A DNA stretch of 64,000 nucleotides from Fluctibacter corallii (GTDB taxonomy: Bacteria; Pseudomonadota; Gammaproteobacteria; Enterobacterales; Alteromonadaceae), in assembly GCF_025751585.1 (NCBI RefSeq), contig NZ_JAOWKX010000001.1:682259-746258 (forward strand). The letters run 5' to 3'. Each line of letters begins with the position of its first letter. Position 1 is the first letter of the stretch. Shown one piece after another: positions 39,844 through 49,580 of this stretch. The notes beneath the pieces were generated by a model. That model did not search any database. It was not told the DNA's origin and was given only the letters and a program-made list of their open reading frames with translations. The position numbers and the translations under genes are program-made.

Positions 39844-42800
39844 CTATCCATTCAAGTTCACTACCTTGGCGTCTATTGTACCAGCGTCGATATGTTGTTC
39901 GATGTCTTTCTTAGACATTTTTCGCATGTCTTTTTTCGCTTTTAACGCCAATAGACATGGGGTTAATACCAATGTCAGAAGGGTTGCAAACGCAAGCCCA
40001 CCCGCAACGGCCGTTGCTAACTGTGACCACCACTGCGTAGACGGACCGCCAAATTCAATATTGCGTTTAATAAAATCGATATTCACCTCTGCCACCATGG
40101 GCATTAACCCCAATATCGTGGTTACCGTGGTCATCAGTACAGGCCGCAAGCGCTGAGCGCCTGTGCGCAGAATTGCTTCAAAAGGTGGGCAACCTTCTTT
40201 ACGCAAAATATTGTAGGTGTCAATAAGCACAATATTGTTGTTTACAACGATTCCCGCCAACGCAATCACACCGATACCCGACATAACAATACCAAAGGGT
40301 TTTTGGAATAGAATTAATCCAAGAAACACGCCCACCGTTGAAAACAAGACTGCGCTTAAAATTAAGAACGCTTGATAAAAACTATTAAATTGAGTGACTA
40401 GAATGATTGCCATTACAAACAAGGCCACCATAAAGGCATTCATAAGAAACACCTCTGACTCTTCCTGCTGTTCATTTTGCCCTTTGATCGCCACATTAAC
40501 ACGCGGATCTAACCCCAGTTCAGGAAACATAGTTTGTAGCTCAGGGAGTACTTTGCTCAGTTGCTCTCCTGGAATCATATTCGCATCAACACGAAGTACG
40601 CGCTCACTGTCTATATGACGAATCAAATCTGTTTTAGGTTTCGCTTCTCGTTCAACAAAATTAGACACGGGCACTAAGCCATACTGAGTTTTAACGCGAA
40701 GTCTGTCTAACTGATCGATATAACGTTCATCCTCTGGGTAACGCACGCGAATATCCAGCTCATCATCAACATCGTCTGGTCGATACTCACCAATCTTCAA
40801 TCCCGTCGTTATAAACTGAACGGTGTTTCCTAGCAGTGTGGCGTCAGCACCGAAGCGCGCAGCATCATCGCGATTAACCTTAAGTTGCCATTCAATTCCT
40901 GGTTTGGGTGCCGTATCACTAATCGCCATAAATGCGCCGTGAGACTCTAAGGCACCACGAATTTTCAGTGCAGCCTCGTCTAATAATTCAGGAAAACGCG
41001 AAGACAGCTGAATTTGCAAATCCTTTCCTGATTGAGGTCCATCTTGATCAGGGCTAATTTCGATGTCTAATCCCGGCATATGCGCCAAGCGTTCTTCGAC
41101 TTCCGCTAATACTTCATCAGAATGACGGCGGTACTGCCAATCGACCAAATTCAATCGCAGATAGCCAATTTGATCTTGTCCTCCGGTGCGCGCATAGAGG
41201 GTCTCGACTTCATCCATATCCATTACTCTAGCCTCGACCTGCTGCATCAATGCATCTTTTTCATAAATGGATAAATCGCCCGTTGTATGAACATTGATAT
41301 TGACACCGGGACTGTCGACATGAGGGAAAAACTCCACACCCAATCCGGAATTTGCGTAGGCGGTAATGGTGAGAAACGCGATAATCAATGCGCTTGCCAG
41401 CACCTTCCATGGATGTTGTATAGCGACAGCCAGCATACGCACATACTTTCCAGTAAAACCTTTGAGCGTGGTGATATCGCCTTCCTCTGACTGCAGCATT
41501 TGTTGTCGATCTTCTTCAGACACCCATCTGGCTTTGCCAAACACCGTTCCCAGCGTCGGCACAAAAATTAATGCCATTAATAGCGACGCTGATAGCACGG
41601 CAATCAGGGTGAAAGGCAGGTATTTCATAAACTCGCCCATCATACCTGGCCAGAACATTAAGGGGGCGAATGCCGCAAGCGTCGTTGCAGTTGAAGCTAT
41701 AATGGGCCATGCCATGCGCTGCGCAGCTTTCGCGTAAGCTTCGCGTCTGGCCATGCCTTCACTCATACAGCGATCAGCAAATTCGGTGACAACAATCGCG
41801 CCGTCCACGAGCATGCCCACCGCCATAATTAAAGAAAATAGTACCACCATATTCAGGGTATACCCGAACATAGAAATGATTAGAATGCCCGTTAAAAAAG
41901 ATCCGGGAATGGCAATTCCCACTAACGCCGCAGTGCGAACACCTAAAATCGCCACAATGACAATTGCCACCAGCAATACCGCACTCGACACATTGTTTTG
42001 CAGATCAGACAACATCATATTGACGTCTTTGGTTTGATCGCCCGTAAAGGTTACCGACATAGTCGCAGGCCAGATAGGTGAAGACTGCGCGTCTAGAACC
42101 AGTGCTTTTACCTCGTCGACAGTTGCAATAATATTTTCACCCGGCCGCTTTTTTACTTCTAATGAAACGGAAGGCTGCCCATCGAGGCGAGCAAAACTGC
42201 TCGGGTCTTTGTAGGCCCGTCGCACCGTTGCCACATCACCAAAGGTGATGACCTTATCACCATCAACTTTAACGGGCTGCTCCATCACATCTTTCACACT
42301 CTCGAACACAGATGGCACTTTTACGGCAAAACTGCCTTTGCCCGTATCCATCGTTCCCGCTGGTACTAAACGGTTATTTCTTGAGAGCAGATTAAAAATA
42401 TCGTTTTGATCAAGCCCGTATGACTCCATCAGTAGCGGATCGACAATAATTTCAACGATATCTTCTCTATCGCCACCAATTTCAACTTCAAGAATGGATT
42501 TAAGGCCTTCAATTTGCTTTTTCAGCTCACGAGCGGCTGTCACTAATGCACGTTCACTTACCGCACCAGACAGCACCACCGTAATTGCAGCCTGCTCGCC
42601 CGCCATAGTCACTTCATGGATGGTTGGTTCTTCAGTTTCTGACGGAAGCTCGGCACGAGCGACGGTGACCTTATCTCTCACATCAGCAAGCGCACGATTC
42701 GAGTCAAAACCGGCAATGAATTCTAATGTGACACTAGCGAACCCCTCACCTGCTGTAGCAGTCATCTCTTTAATGCCTTCAATGGCCCTTAACTCGCGCT

Positions 42801-43005
42801 CCATAGGCTTGACCAGCATTCTCTCTGCATCCTCAGGAGAGATTCCATCATGCACAATAGAGACATAAATGAATGGAATCGGTACATCTGGATTCGATTC
42901 TTTGGGTATATTGATGTAAGTCACTGTGCCAGAAATAATGAGCAATAAGAAAACCATTAACACAGTACGGGTGCGCATTAACGCGGCGTAGATCATGCTA
43001 GACAT
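39844..43005 (-). CDS. RND efflux transporter permease (AcrB family)
   Basis: The 1053-residue inner-membrane protein of the HAE/AcrB superfamily is driven by the proton gradient and has twelve membrane segments in two halves, each with a periplasmic loop of about 300 residues. The TM4 proton-relay block reads MAVGMLVDGAIVVTEFADR, with one Asp where AcrB has two, as in some other RND subfamilies. Other matches are SNPDVPIPFIYVSI near the start and GIVVNNNIVLIDTYN in TM10. It follows the periplasmic adaptor with four bases between them. No TolC-type outer-membrane gene lies in the cluster. The drug or metabolite exported is unknown. Confidence 0.93.
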   Translation of the reverse strand: MSSMIYAALMRTRTVLMVFLLLIISGTVTYINIPKESNPDVPIPFIYVSIVHDGISPEDAERMLVKPMERELRAIEGIKEMTATAGEGFASVTLEFIAGFDSNRALADVRDKVTVARAELPSETEEPTIHEVTMAGEQAAITVVLSGAVSERALVTAARELKKQIEGLKSILEVEIGGDREDIVEIIVDPLLMESYGLDQNDIFNLLSRNNRLVPAGTMDTGKGSFAVKVPSVFESVKDVMEQPVKVDGDKVITFGDVATVRRAYKDPSSFARLDGQPSVSLEVKKRPGENIIATVDEVKALVLDAQSSPIWPATMSVTFTGDQTKDVNMMLSDLQNNVSSAVLLVAIVIVAILGVRTAALVGIAIPGSFLTGILIISMFGYTLNMVVLFSLIMAVGMLVDGAIVVTEFADRCMSEGMARREAYAKAAQRMAWPIIASTATTLAAFAPLMFWPGMMGEFMKYLPFTLIAVLSASLLMALIFVPTLGTVFGKARWVSEEDRQQMLQSEEGDITTLKGFTGKYVRMLAVAIQHPWKVLASALIIAFLTITAYANSGLGVEFFPHVDSPGVNINVHTTGDLSIYEKDALMQQVEARVMDMDEVETLYARTGGQDQIGYLRLNLVDWQYRRHSDEVLAEVEERLAHMPGLDIEISPDQDGPQSGKDLQIQLSSRFPELLDEAALKIRGALESHGAFMAISDTAPKPGIEWQLKVNRDDAARFGADATLLGNTVQFITTGLKIGEYRPDDVDDELDIRVRYPEDERYIDQLDRLRVKTQYGLVPVSNFVEREAKPKTDLIRHIDSERVLRVDANMIPGEQLSKVLPELQTMFPELGLDPRVNVAIKGQNEQQEESEVFLMNAFMVALFVMAIILVTQFNSFYQAFLILSAVLFSTVGVFLGLILFQKPFGIVMSGIGVIALAGIVVNNNIVLIDTYNILRKEGCPPFEAILRTGAQRLRPVLMTTVTTILGLMPMVAEVNIDFIKRNIEFGGPSTQWWSQLATAVAGGLAFATLLTLVLTPCLLALKAKKDMRKMSKKDIEQHIDAGTIDAKVVNLNG

Positions 43006-43008
43006 TTA

Positions 43009-44094
43009 CTATATCTCGCTGTCAACAACAATGGCGTTAACGGTGTCGCCATCGTTCACATAGCCATGGCCAAACGTGATAATTTGTGCACGTTCACCCA
43101 GACCGCTCAGCCATACGCCTTCGGCATCACTTCTAACAATGTCGATGGGTACAAACTTCACTTTGCTCTCTTCAACGATTTTCACGCCAAGATTGCCATG
43201 TTTATCTAGCGCCATAGAGGCTGGTGTAATTTTTATTGCCCATGTTTTTTCAAGGGGAATACTCACACTCGTGCTCATTCCAGCACGCCACTTTCTCTCT
43301 GGGTTGGGTACCGCGATTTCAATTGGAAAGGTATTGGTGCCCTCATTCGAAACACTAGAAATATAGCGAATTCGCCCTTCCATGCGCTGACCAGACAATA
43401 GCTCGCCCGATGCCTCTTGATTTAATTGTAGTTGACTAACGTCATTCTCGGTAACGTTTGCGGTAATCACTAATGGGTCAAGGTCCACGAAAGTCACCAT
43501 TAAATCCCCTTCGCGAAGTGAGTCTCCAACTTCAACATGCCGCATATTTAGCACGCCATCAAAGGGAGCTCGGACGCGGGTGTTGTTTAAATCGATGTCT
43601 AGTTGTTCTATGGCTGCAACAGCAGAATCTAACGCAGCTTGGGCCTGCGCTTTTGCTACTTTTGACTGATACCCTTTTTCTATCAAAGACATCGCCGCTT
43701 TAAGTTCAATCTCTCGCTGATTTTTTAACGATTTTGCTGCATCTAGTTGGCGCTGCAGGTCCTTTTCTTCAATCACTAGCAAAATCTCACCGGCTTTGAC
43801 GAACTGTCCTTCCTTTACAAGCACGTCAATGACTTTGCCTGTCACTTCGGCTTTGAGTGATGCTGTGCGGTCGGGCTCAGTTCGTCCATACAAACTGATT
43901 TCACGACTCACTTCATCAGCGCTTAGGATGCGCGTACGTACCTCTGCCAGCGTCTGCTGTTTAGCTTTGCTTTGTGTTTGCTCGGCTGCTTTTTGTTGCC
44001 CTACACCAGAAAATAGCCATAGGCACAACAGCAAAAATATTAAGAGAGCAATCCACGCAGGTTGCCTGCGCATACGAGTAATAAGACGTGTCAT
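43009..44094 (-). CDS. RND efflux periplasmic adaptor subunit
   Basis: The 361-residue membrane-fusion protein has an N-terminal anchor (about 7-30, PAWIALLIFLLLCLWLFSG). An alpha-hairpin of about 60 residues (LKSLKNQREIELKAAMSLIEKGYQ) is flanked by two halves of a lipoyl domain (GKVIDVLVKEGQFVKAGEILLVIEEKDLQRQLDAA and TRVRAPFDGVLNMRHVEVGDSLREGDLMV). A beta-barrel and a C-terminal domain complete it. The ATG at 44094 gives the anchored form; the longer frame from 44205 has an unlikely N-terminus. It is the first gene of the efflux operon. Confidence 0.92.
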   Translation of the reverse strand: MTRLITRMRRQPAWIALLIFLLLCLWLFSGVGQQKAAEQTQSKAKQQTLAEVRTRILSADEVSREISLYGRTEPDRTASLKAEVTGKVIDVLVKEGQFVKAGEILLVIEEKDLQRQLDAAKSLKNQREIELKAAMSLIEKGYQSKVAKAQAQAALDSAVAAIEQLDIDLNNTRVRAPFDGVLNMRHVEVGDSLREGDLMVTFVDLDPLVITANVTENDVSQLQLNQEASGELLSGQRMEGRIRYISSVSNEGTNTFPIEIAVPNPERKWRAGMSTSVSIPLEKTWAIKITPASMALDKHGNLGVKIVEESKVKFVPIDIVRSDAEGVWLSGLGERAQIITFGHGYVNDGDTVNAIVVDSEI

Positions 44095-44251
44095 GAATAT
44101 CGTTCCAGAAAAAGTAGAGGTAACGTTATCTACTTTAGCGCGAAGCGTGGGGTTTAGACACTGAGAATATGTAACAGAATGTCGAGAAATGCGGTGAAAT
44201 GACACATTTAGACATATTAACTAGGAGAATGACGGCACAAGGAGTAAATAT

Positions 44252-44280
44252 GATAGCTACTCAATGGTTGAATAGCTATC
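44252..44280. terminator. Nested hairpin between erpA and the RND operon
   Basis: GATAGCTA (44252-44259) pairs with TAGCTATC (44273-44280), and inside it TCAA (44261-44264) pairs with TTGA (44268-44271) around TGG. The T-tract is weak on either strand. It probably ends erpA or separates it from the efflux operon downstream. Confidence 0.5.
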
Positions 44281-44296
44281 AATTTGATTTGGCGTA

Positions 44297-44641
44297 TTAG
44301 ATACTGAAAGAAGAACCACACCCGCAGGTCGTTGACGCGTTCGGGTTATTCACTAAAAATCGAGAGCCCTCCAAACCTTCAATGTAATCAACTTCGCCAC
44401 CTACAAGGTATTGCAGGCTCATTGGGTCGATGACCAAAGTGACTTCGTTTTTTTCAATAGTGGTATCACCGTCATTCACTTTTTCATCGAATGTAAAACC
44501 ATACTGGAAACCAGAGCAACCACCGCCGGTGACATAAACTCTAAGCTTCAAATCCGGGTTCTCTTCTTCGCTAATGAGCGCCTTCACTTTTAACGCTGCT
44601 GCGTCAGAGAACTCAATAGGTAAAGCCGTTTCTACCGACAT
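44297..44641 (-). CDS. erpA: Iron-sulfur cluster insertion protein ErpA
   Basis: The 114-residue A-type carrier delivers Fe-S clusters to apoproteins such as IspG. The three cysteines are in place: [13 protein letters not shown] and the C-terminal TTCGCGSSF. The family core [53 protein letters not shown] matches fully. It acts in the cytoplasm. It sits between a gene of unknown function and the RND operon on the same strand, with an intergenic hairpin downstream. Length equals that of E. coli ErpA. Confidence 0.97.
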   Translation of the reverse strand: MSVETALPIEFSDAAALKVKALISEEENPDLKLRVYVTGGGCSGFQYGFTFDEKVNDGDTTIEKNEVTLVIDPMSLQYLVGGEVDYIEGLEGSRFLVNNPNASTTCGCGSSFSI

Positions 44642-44830
44642 AAAAGACCTCTTCGTTGAGATTCCTAAACTAATAAGCCTAATTATCTAATACCCGACCA
44701 TTCTTATCAACTATTGTTCGGTAATAAACCCTATCAAAACAATTTAAGCAGATTTAGGCCCATTAAGAAACGACTGTAGGCTACGTTCGCTGTCATTAGG
44801 TTTCTCTTCTCAAAAGACCCCACTCTTAAC

Positions 44831-45877
44831 CTAGAGCAGACCACGTTGATTAATTTTATGTTTGATGTCTAACTCACTTAACGTTTCGCCAGCTTTTTGA
44901 ATTACATTCAGTGTCGCTTTACGCTTTTCTTCTTCCACGGCCCGTTTTTGTGCTTCTTCTAACATACGTTCTTTTTGAAGTTGAAGCGCCTGAAGTTTAA
45001 CTTGCTTTTGCTCAGGCGTGAGTGAGTCGTCGTTTTCAACTTCTTTCATTTTGTCATCAAGTTCCTCCAGCTTTTTACGGTCGATACCTAAACGTGCATC
45101 AATTAAAAGCTGATTAATATTGTCGATGAGGGAGGAAGAATGCGTCTGATTTTCAGCGGTTTCGTTTTCAGATTTATCCGTTTGTTTTTGGTAAGCCGGA
45201 TTGTCCACGTAGGTGACAGGTGCGTGAGGAGATACTGTCACTCCGCTCGTCCAGTGGCTTTGCAACTCTGATTCAAACGCCTTATACACGTTTTGCATCT
45301 GGCGATTGTAGTCAGTCATGCCCTCCATGTTGACCCTAAACTCCCAATTGCTCCATGCATTCTCCATTAGCGCCTGAATACCTGCCTGACTCCATTGTCG
45401 CTCTGGTGGCAAAGGCGGCTTAGTGGGCAGACCGTCAATATTGACACCATATATTTGAAAGTGCATCGACAATTCCATTGTCGCTTTATCAAACATACTC
45501 AGACCTTCAGTGGCCTTTTCCCATGCATCTTTTACATATTGTGGTGAATTAACAGGAGGGAAATGTATCGTTCGCGCTATACCCACTTCAACAATGCCAT
45601 CATTGTTTGGATCAACTAACCCCGTACCGTCAGGTTGACTGAGTAGATTTTGCGCACCCTCTGCTGACAAACCTGACACGTTAATTTTATCAACCAAACC
45701 ATGGGCTTTCTGAACAAGCGCAAGCTCTTCTGGTGACAGATTTTCTAAAAACTGTTTCGCGGATCCAGTGCGCGTTTGGGCGCGTGACAGCAAATCACCA
45801 AATTCAGAGGCGTTCTCTTGATTAAAGTTTCTGTTATACAGTTTTTGAACAGAAAGCGCACTTAAACCACTGATCAT
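44831..45877 (-). CDS. Unknown 348-residue protein with EF-hand-like loop and coiled coil
   Basis: The protein lacks a signal peptide and membrane segment. Residues 1-60 are helical (LSVQKLYNRNFNQENASEFGDLL). A loop VDPNNDGIVEVG near residue 90 has the Asp-x-Asn-x-Asp-Gly pattern of EF-hand calcium sites but lacks a paired motif. A Trp- and Pro-rich central part (KPPLPPERQWSQAG) follows, and the last 100 residues form a strongly charged coiled coil with Glu, Lys and Gln repeats. I do not recognise the family. It is transcribed on the minus strand between erpA and a coiled-coil membrane protein. Confidence 0.6.
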   Translation of the reverse strand: MISGLSALSVQKLYNRNFNQENASEFGDLLSRAQTRTGSAKQFLENLSPEELALVQKAHGLVDKINVSGLSAEGAQNLLSQPDGTGLVDPNNDGIVEVGIARTIHFPPVNSPQYVKDAWEKATEGLSMFDKATMELSMHFQIYGVNIDGLPTKPPLPPERQWSQAGIQALMENAWSNWEFRVNMEGMTDYNRQMQNVYKAFESELQSHWTSGVTVSPHAPVTYVDNPAYQKQTDKSENETAENQTHSSSLIDNINQLLIDARLGIDRKKLEELDDKMKEVENDDSLTPEQKQVKLQALQLQKERMLEEAQKRAVEEEKRKATLNVIQKAGETLSELDIKHKINQRGLL

Positions 45878-46128
45878 AATCGTTTCCTTGTCGGCTTAAA
45901 TAGTCAAACTGCGACGGATAAAAAATCGGCATTACATTGCCAGTAGAGGCAAGCTTTCTCCAATTTGACGCGTGCTAAATAAGGAACTGTGTTGCAGTTC
46001 TTACTACTTTTTACTCACTGCGTTGTGAATAAATATTATTAATACAAAAAGTACGCCAACACTTAGCGCATGGTGTAGCAAGAATGTAGGTATACGTGAG
46101 GTGCGCAAGGGTTCTCGCCAGAAGAACC

Positions 46129-46863
46129 CTATAGCGTAGTATCATCTATTGAAATAGGACGCCAATCGAAGGTCTTTTCAAGCTGGCCTTGTTTCTTCTT
46201 GTATTGATAGACGTCTGCTTTTATGCTGACTTTTTCTGGCACAAAACCTTCTGGCAATCGCAGTTGGCCTTCAATGACCTGAAAATATTTAAAGCTAAAC
46301 GCTAGGGCCTTTGCTTCGGAGGCCAATAATGCAGTTTGGTTGTAACGTTTCGGTTGCCCATCCTGACTCCCACTAATTGAGAACGTTACCGACCCTTTAA
46401 CCGCGCGCTTTATTTTGCTTTGTTGTAGTAACACCAAATCAAACCGATAGAAACCATCACTTACGCTCGGTTCTACATCGAAGGCATCGATCACAAACCC
46501 TTGTTCGCGCAATTCAGGCGCCATAACTTTTTGATAAAACGTGAGTTGTTCTTTTAGTGCCGCTTCTCGTTCTAATCCCTCGGAAATAGTTCGCTGAGCC
46601 TTTTCCGCTGCTAATTTCTGTACTTCTAATTCAACGCCGACAATATTAAGATTTTTAGTTAGGCTATCATTTTCTTGTTTCAGATTAGTCACACTTTGTT
46701 GAAGCGTTGCACTTTGCGCTTGCTGCGCTGCTTGCATAGAAAACCCAAATTGATAGCCCACATATCCTGCCGCCACAATTAACAGCAAAACAATGCTATA
46801 AAATTTAAATGCTCCGTGATGTGCCTTGAGTGCTTCCGGAGACCAATTTGAAAATAAACTCAC
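46129..46863 (-). CDS. Membrane-anchored coiled-coil protein (DUF6776-like)
   Basis: The 244-residue protein has a short cytoplasmic N-terminus and one membrane segment (about 20-45, FYSIVLLLIVAAGYVGYQFGF). A Gln- and Leu-rich coiled coil (about 46-120) and a C-terminal beta-rich domain (about 125-240, FYRFDLVLLQQSKIKRAVKGSVTFSISG) follow. This matches the DUF6776-type envelope proteins of marine gammaproteobacteria. Such proteins are often near bactofilin genes and erpA; no bactofilin gene is present here. Function is unknown, but an envelope scaffold is plausible. It is divergent from the CLC transporter. Confidence 0.7.
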   Translation of the reverse strand: MSLFSNWSPEALKAHHGAFKFYSIVLLLIVAAGYVGYQFGFSMQAAQQAQSATLQQSVTNLKQENDSLTKNLNIVGVELEVQKLAAEKAQRTISEGLEREAALKEQLTFYQKVMAPELREQGFVIDAFDVEPSVSDGFYRFDLVLLQQSKIKRAVKGSVTFSISGSQDGQPKRYNQTALLASEAKALAFSFKYFQVIEGQLRLPEGFVPEKVSIKADVYQYKKKQGQLEKTFDWRPISIDDTTL

Positions 46864-46980
46864 CGCGCTTACGGCTCCCGATTGATTAAATTAACGACGA
46901 CTTTGAAAGATGAAATATCGCTCAGTTACAAGCACTTGTGCTACTATACCGATCATTCTTTCGAATTGCTGCACTGAATC

Positions 46981-48654
46981 ATGTTAAAGGCTCTGAGGTA
47001 CGAACTTGCCCACCCTCGCACATCTTACCAATTATGCTTGCTTGGCATCGTTGGCGGCTTATGTGCTGGGCTGCTAATTATCTTATTCAGGCTATGCGTA
47101 GAATGGATTCAACTTTGGGTTTTAGAGTCCCCTTATGGCTTTGATTCTTTACCCGCTTTAGAGCGCCTATTGCTCCCCATCATTGCCGCCTTACTGATTA
47201 TCGCATTCGCTTTTTTGACTGGCTTCAAACATTACCGAATGGGCATTCCTTTTGTGATCCATCGCGTTAAACGCAATTATGGTCATATTCCATTTAGAAC
47301 AACATTAAACCAGTTCTTTGGTGGAATGATAGCGTTATCTGGCGGCTTTGTCGTGGGTCGTGAAGGCCCATCTGTGCATTTGGGCGCAGCTGGCAGTAGT
47401 TTTTTAGGGCAATGGTTAAAGCTGCCCTATAACAGCATTCGAATACTCGCGGGATGTGGCATCGCGGCGGGCATTTCAGCCTCGTTCAATACACCGTTCG
47501 CGGCTGTCATATTTGTAATGGAAGTCGTACTCAGAGAATACCGTATTCACGTTTTTATTCCAGTTATGCTCAGCGCCGCAATCGGAAGTGTGTTAACGCG
47601 AGCGGTCTTTGGAGAAGTCACTGAACTGGCTTTTCTACGCTTTGAAAACTTTAGTCAATGGTATTATCCCTACCTTATTGTGTTAGGTGTAATTCTCGGC
47701 GCATTTGCACATCTGTTTAATCAACAATTGATGAATATTATCCGCTTCTTTAGGCCCTTAAAAATGCGCTGGCGCTTACTCATTGCAGGCATTATGACAG
47801 GCATAATAGGGTGGGCCCTGCCCGAAGCCATGGGCGCGCATTTAGGATCTGTACACGCCATTATTTCGAGTGACAGCATGCCATTATTATTGTCAGTGCT
47901 CATTGCTAAGCTGGTACTCGCGCTATTAGCCATTGGCTTGGGTATTCCTGGCGGCGTTATGGGACCCGTCTTTGTGTTAGGCATGCTCACAGGTGCAATT
48001 TTGGCCCTGCCGCTGAGTATGCTTATTGATGATGGCAATGGCTACAGCAATAGCTTTGCATTATTAGGCATTGCAGGCTTGCTGACGTCTGTGTTGCACG
48101 CACCACTCGCGGCGCTATCTGCCGTCATGGAATTATCGGGTAGCCCGCAGGTTATCTTACCCGCGATGCTAGTAATTGTTCCTGCTTATGTAACCTCCAC
48201 TCAGTTTTTAGGCAACCGTTCTATTTTTATTCGCCAGTTGGACTATCAAAAGCTAGCCTATCGTTCAACGTCGATTCAAGAAGCGCTCCAAAAAACTGGC
48301 GTACTCGCGGCAATGAATACTGATTTCAAACTGTTTTATGATGCTCCACAACAAGCACTGAAGCAATTTCTCGAAACATCACCGACACAACCGGTTGTAC
48401 AGTGTAGTCATTTTGAAATTGGCATCGAATACGCACTCATTCAGTACAATGTTAGCTTGGACCATGATGGCGCTGTGCTGAATCAATTTGATATGGAAGG
48501 AGTGCCTGCCCAAAGCACACTTGCCGAAGTGTATGACATTCTTCAAGCAAGCAGAGATGGCGCAGTATACGTATACGAAGACACGCCTGACTCTATCGTG
48601 GGTGTGATCACCTGGAACAATTTAAGAAGTTATTTACACAAAGAACAATATTAG
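46981..48654 (+). CDS. CLC-family chloride/proton antiporter
   Basis: The 557-residue integral membrane protein has about twelve membrane segments and a C-terminal regulatory part. The selectivity motifs are visible: GREGPSVHLGAAGSSF, where Glu is the external gate, GLGIPGGVMGPVFVLG and a MGIP form in KHYRMGIPFV. FNTPFAAVIFVMEVVLREYRIH and PLAALSAVMELSG lie between them. The last 130 residues resemble CBS domains but are weakly conserved. CLC proteins in bacteria exchange two chloride for one proton and help against acid stress. It starts 117 bases after the divergent gene and is followed seven bases later by hemJ. Confidence 0.92.
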   Translation: MLKALRYELAHPRTSYQLCLLGIVGGLCAGLLIILFRLCVEWIQLWVLESPYGFDSLPALERLLLPIIAALLIIAFAFLTGFKHYRMGIPFVIHRVKRNYGHIPFRTTLNQFFGGMIALSGGFVVGREGPSVHLGAAGSSFLGQWLKLPYNSIRILAGCGIAAGISASFNTPFAAVIFVMEVVLREYRIHVFIPVMLSAAIGSVLTRAVFGEVTELAFLRFENFSQWYYPYLIVLGVILGAFAHLFNQQLMNIIRFFRPLKMRWRLLIAGIMTGIIGWALPEAMGAHLGSVHAIISSDSMPLLLSVLIAKLVLALLAIGLGIPGGVMGPVFVLGMLTGAILALPLSMLIDDGNGYSNSFALLGIAGLLTSVLHAPLAALSAVMELSGSPQVILPAMLVIVPAYVTSTQFLGNRSIFIRQLDYQKLAYRSTSIQEALQKTGVLAAMNTDFKLFYDAPQQALKQFLETSPTQPVVQCSHFEIGIEYALIQYNVSLDHDGAVLNQFDMEGVPAQSTLAEVYDILQASRDGAVYVYEDTPDSIVGVITWNNLRSYLHKEQY

Positions 48655-48663
48655 AGAGCAGTG

Positions 48664-49092
48664 ATGACAATACTCTGGATAAAAACCCTACACATCTTTT
48701 TCATGGTTGCTTGGATGGCTGGAATCTTCTATTTGCCGAGGTTGTTTGTCTATCACGCACAAACCGATAATCAAGCGGTGAAAGATCAGTTTAAAGTTAT
48801 GGAAAGGCGTTTATGGATGTTTGTTACGCCCTTTGCAGTTCTTACCTTGATCTTTGGTCTCGTTCTTATTCATATGTACGGAATTGACTGGTTCAAGCAA
48901 TCTCACTGGCTCCACGCCAAATTGGTGTTAGTGGCGGTAATATATGCCTACCACTTTTACCTACTGAAAATTTTACGGGCATTTGCACGTGATGAAGCGC
49001 CTAGATCGGTCAGATTTTATAAGCTTTTGAACGAATCTCCTGTATTCCTATTACTCGGAATTGTCGCGCTCGCAGTGACCAAATCTTTTTAA
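48664..49092 (+). CDS. hemJ: Protoporphyrinogen oxidase HemJ
   Basis: The 142-residue inner-membrane protein oxidises protoporphyrinogen IX to protoporphyrin IX in haem synthesis. It has four membrane segments and the family signature TLHIFFMVAWMAGIFYLPRLFVYH, with the key His and Arg residues. KVMERRLWMFVTPFAVLTLIFG and WLHAKLVLVAVIYAYHFYL follow. I chose the ATG at 48664 with GAGAG upstream rather than the adjacent GTG at 48661. It may be cotranscribed with the upstream CLC gene (nine-base gap). In this organism it would replace HemG or HemY. Confidence 0.9.
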   Translation: MTILWIKTLHIFFMVAWMAGIFYLPRLFVYHAQTDNQAVKDQFKVMERRLWMFVTPFAVLTLIFGLVLIHMYGIDWFKQSHWLHAKLVLVAVIYAYHFYLLKILRAFARDEAPRSVRFYKLLNESPVFLLLGIVALAVTKSF

Positions 49093-49197
49093 CGGTCTTT
49101 TTTTTTACCTCAAAATGCTAAAAGTGGGTTGCTTTATCATCATTTATCACCCACTATTAGTGTATTGATTGCGTTTCAATCATGAGGATTTTTAGAC

Positions 49198-49380
49198 ATG
49201 GATGTAGAACACAAAACGCTCGATATGCTTTTGAAGAAAACGGATATGGCCTTCAAAGAGCTGCTCAAAAACCCCGATTCGCCAGAGCTTAATCAGGCGT
49301 ATGAAAGCGCTAAAAACGAGCTTAATAGCCACTTGCAAGAAATGCGCACATCAATGAAGGGAAAATACAAAGACTACTGA
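49198..49380 (+). CDS. Small acidic protein, unknown (60 residues)
   Basis: The product is a 60-residue soluble helical protein with no cysteines: DVEHKTLDMLLKKTDMAFKE and LNQAYESAKNELNSHLQEM. It ends in a basic tail, GKYKDY. GAGG lies about ten bases before the ATG. The helical charge pattern resembles small conserved proteins, but I cannot name a family. It stands alone between hemJ and folE with about 100-200 bases on each side. Confidence 0.55.
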   Translation: MDVEHKTLDMLLKKTDMAFKELLKNPDSPELNQAYESAKNELNSHLQEMRTSMKGKYKDY

Positions 49381-49580
49381 TCTTTATTTATTTCTCTCCG
49401 TAACTCATATTTAAAGCACATTGCTAGCAGACACCCTTAATCTCTGTTTAACAAAGTGCTATCATTCCGCTTAATTTACCAGCAGGAATTTGTGATACTC
49501 GGTAATAACCTGCAGAATTGATCCGTCAACCTGCGCACTTGTTTCCGCTCGGACTAACTAACCACAGAGATTTACGATTC

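Noticed and set aside
49123..49155. AGTGGGT/ACCCACT inverted repeat after hemJ
   Set aside because: The loop is 19 bases and no T-tract follows, so it is weak as a terminator.
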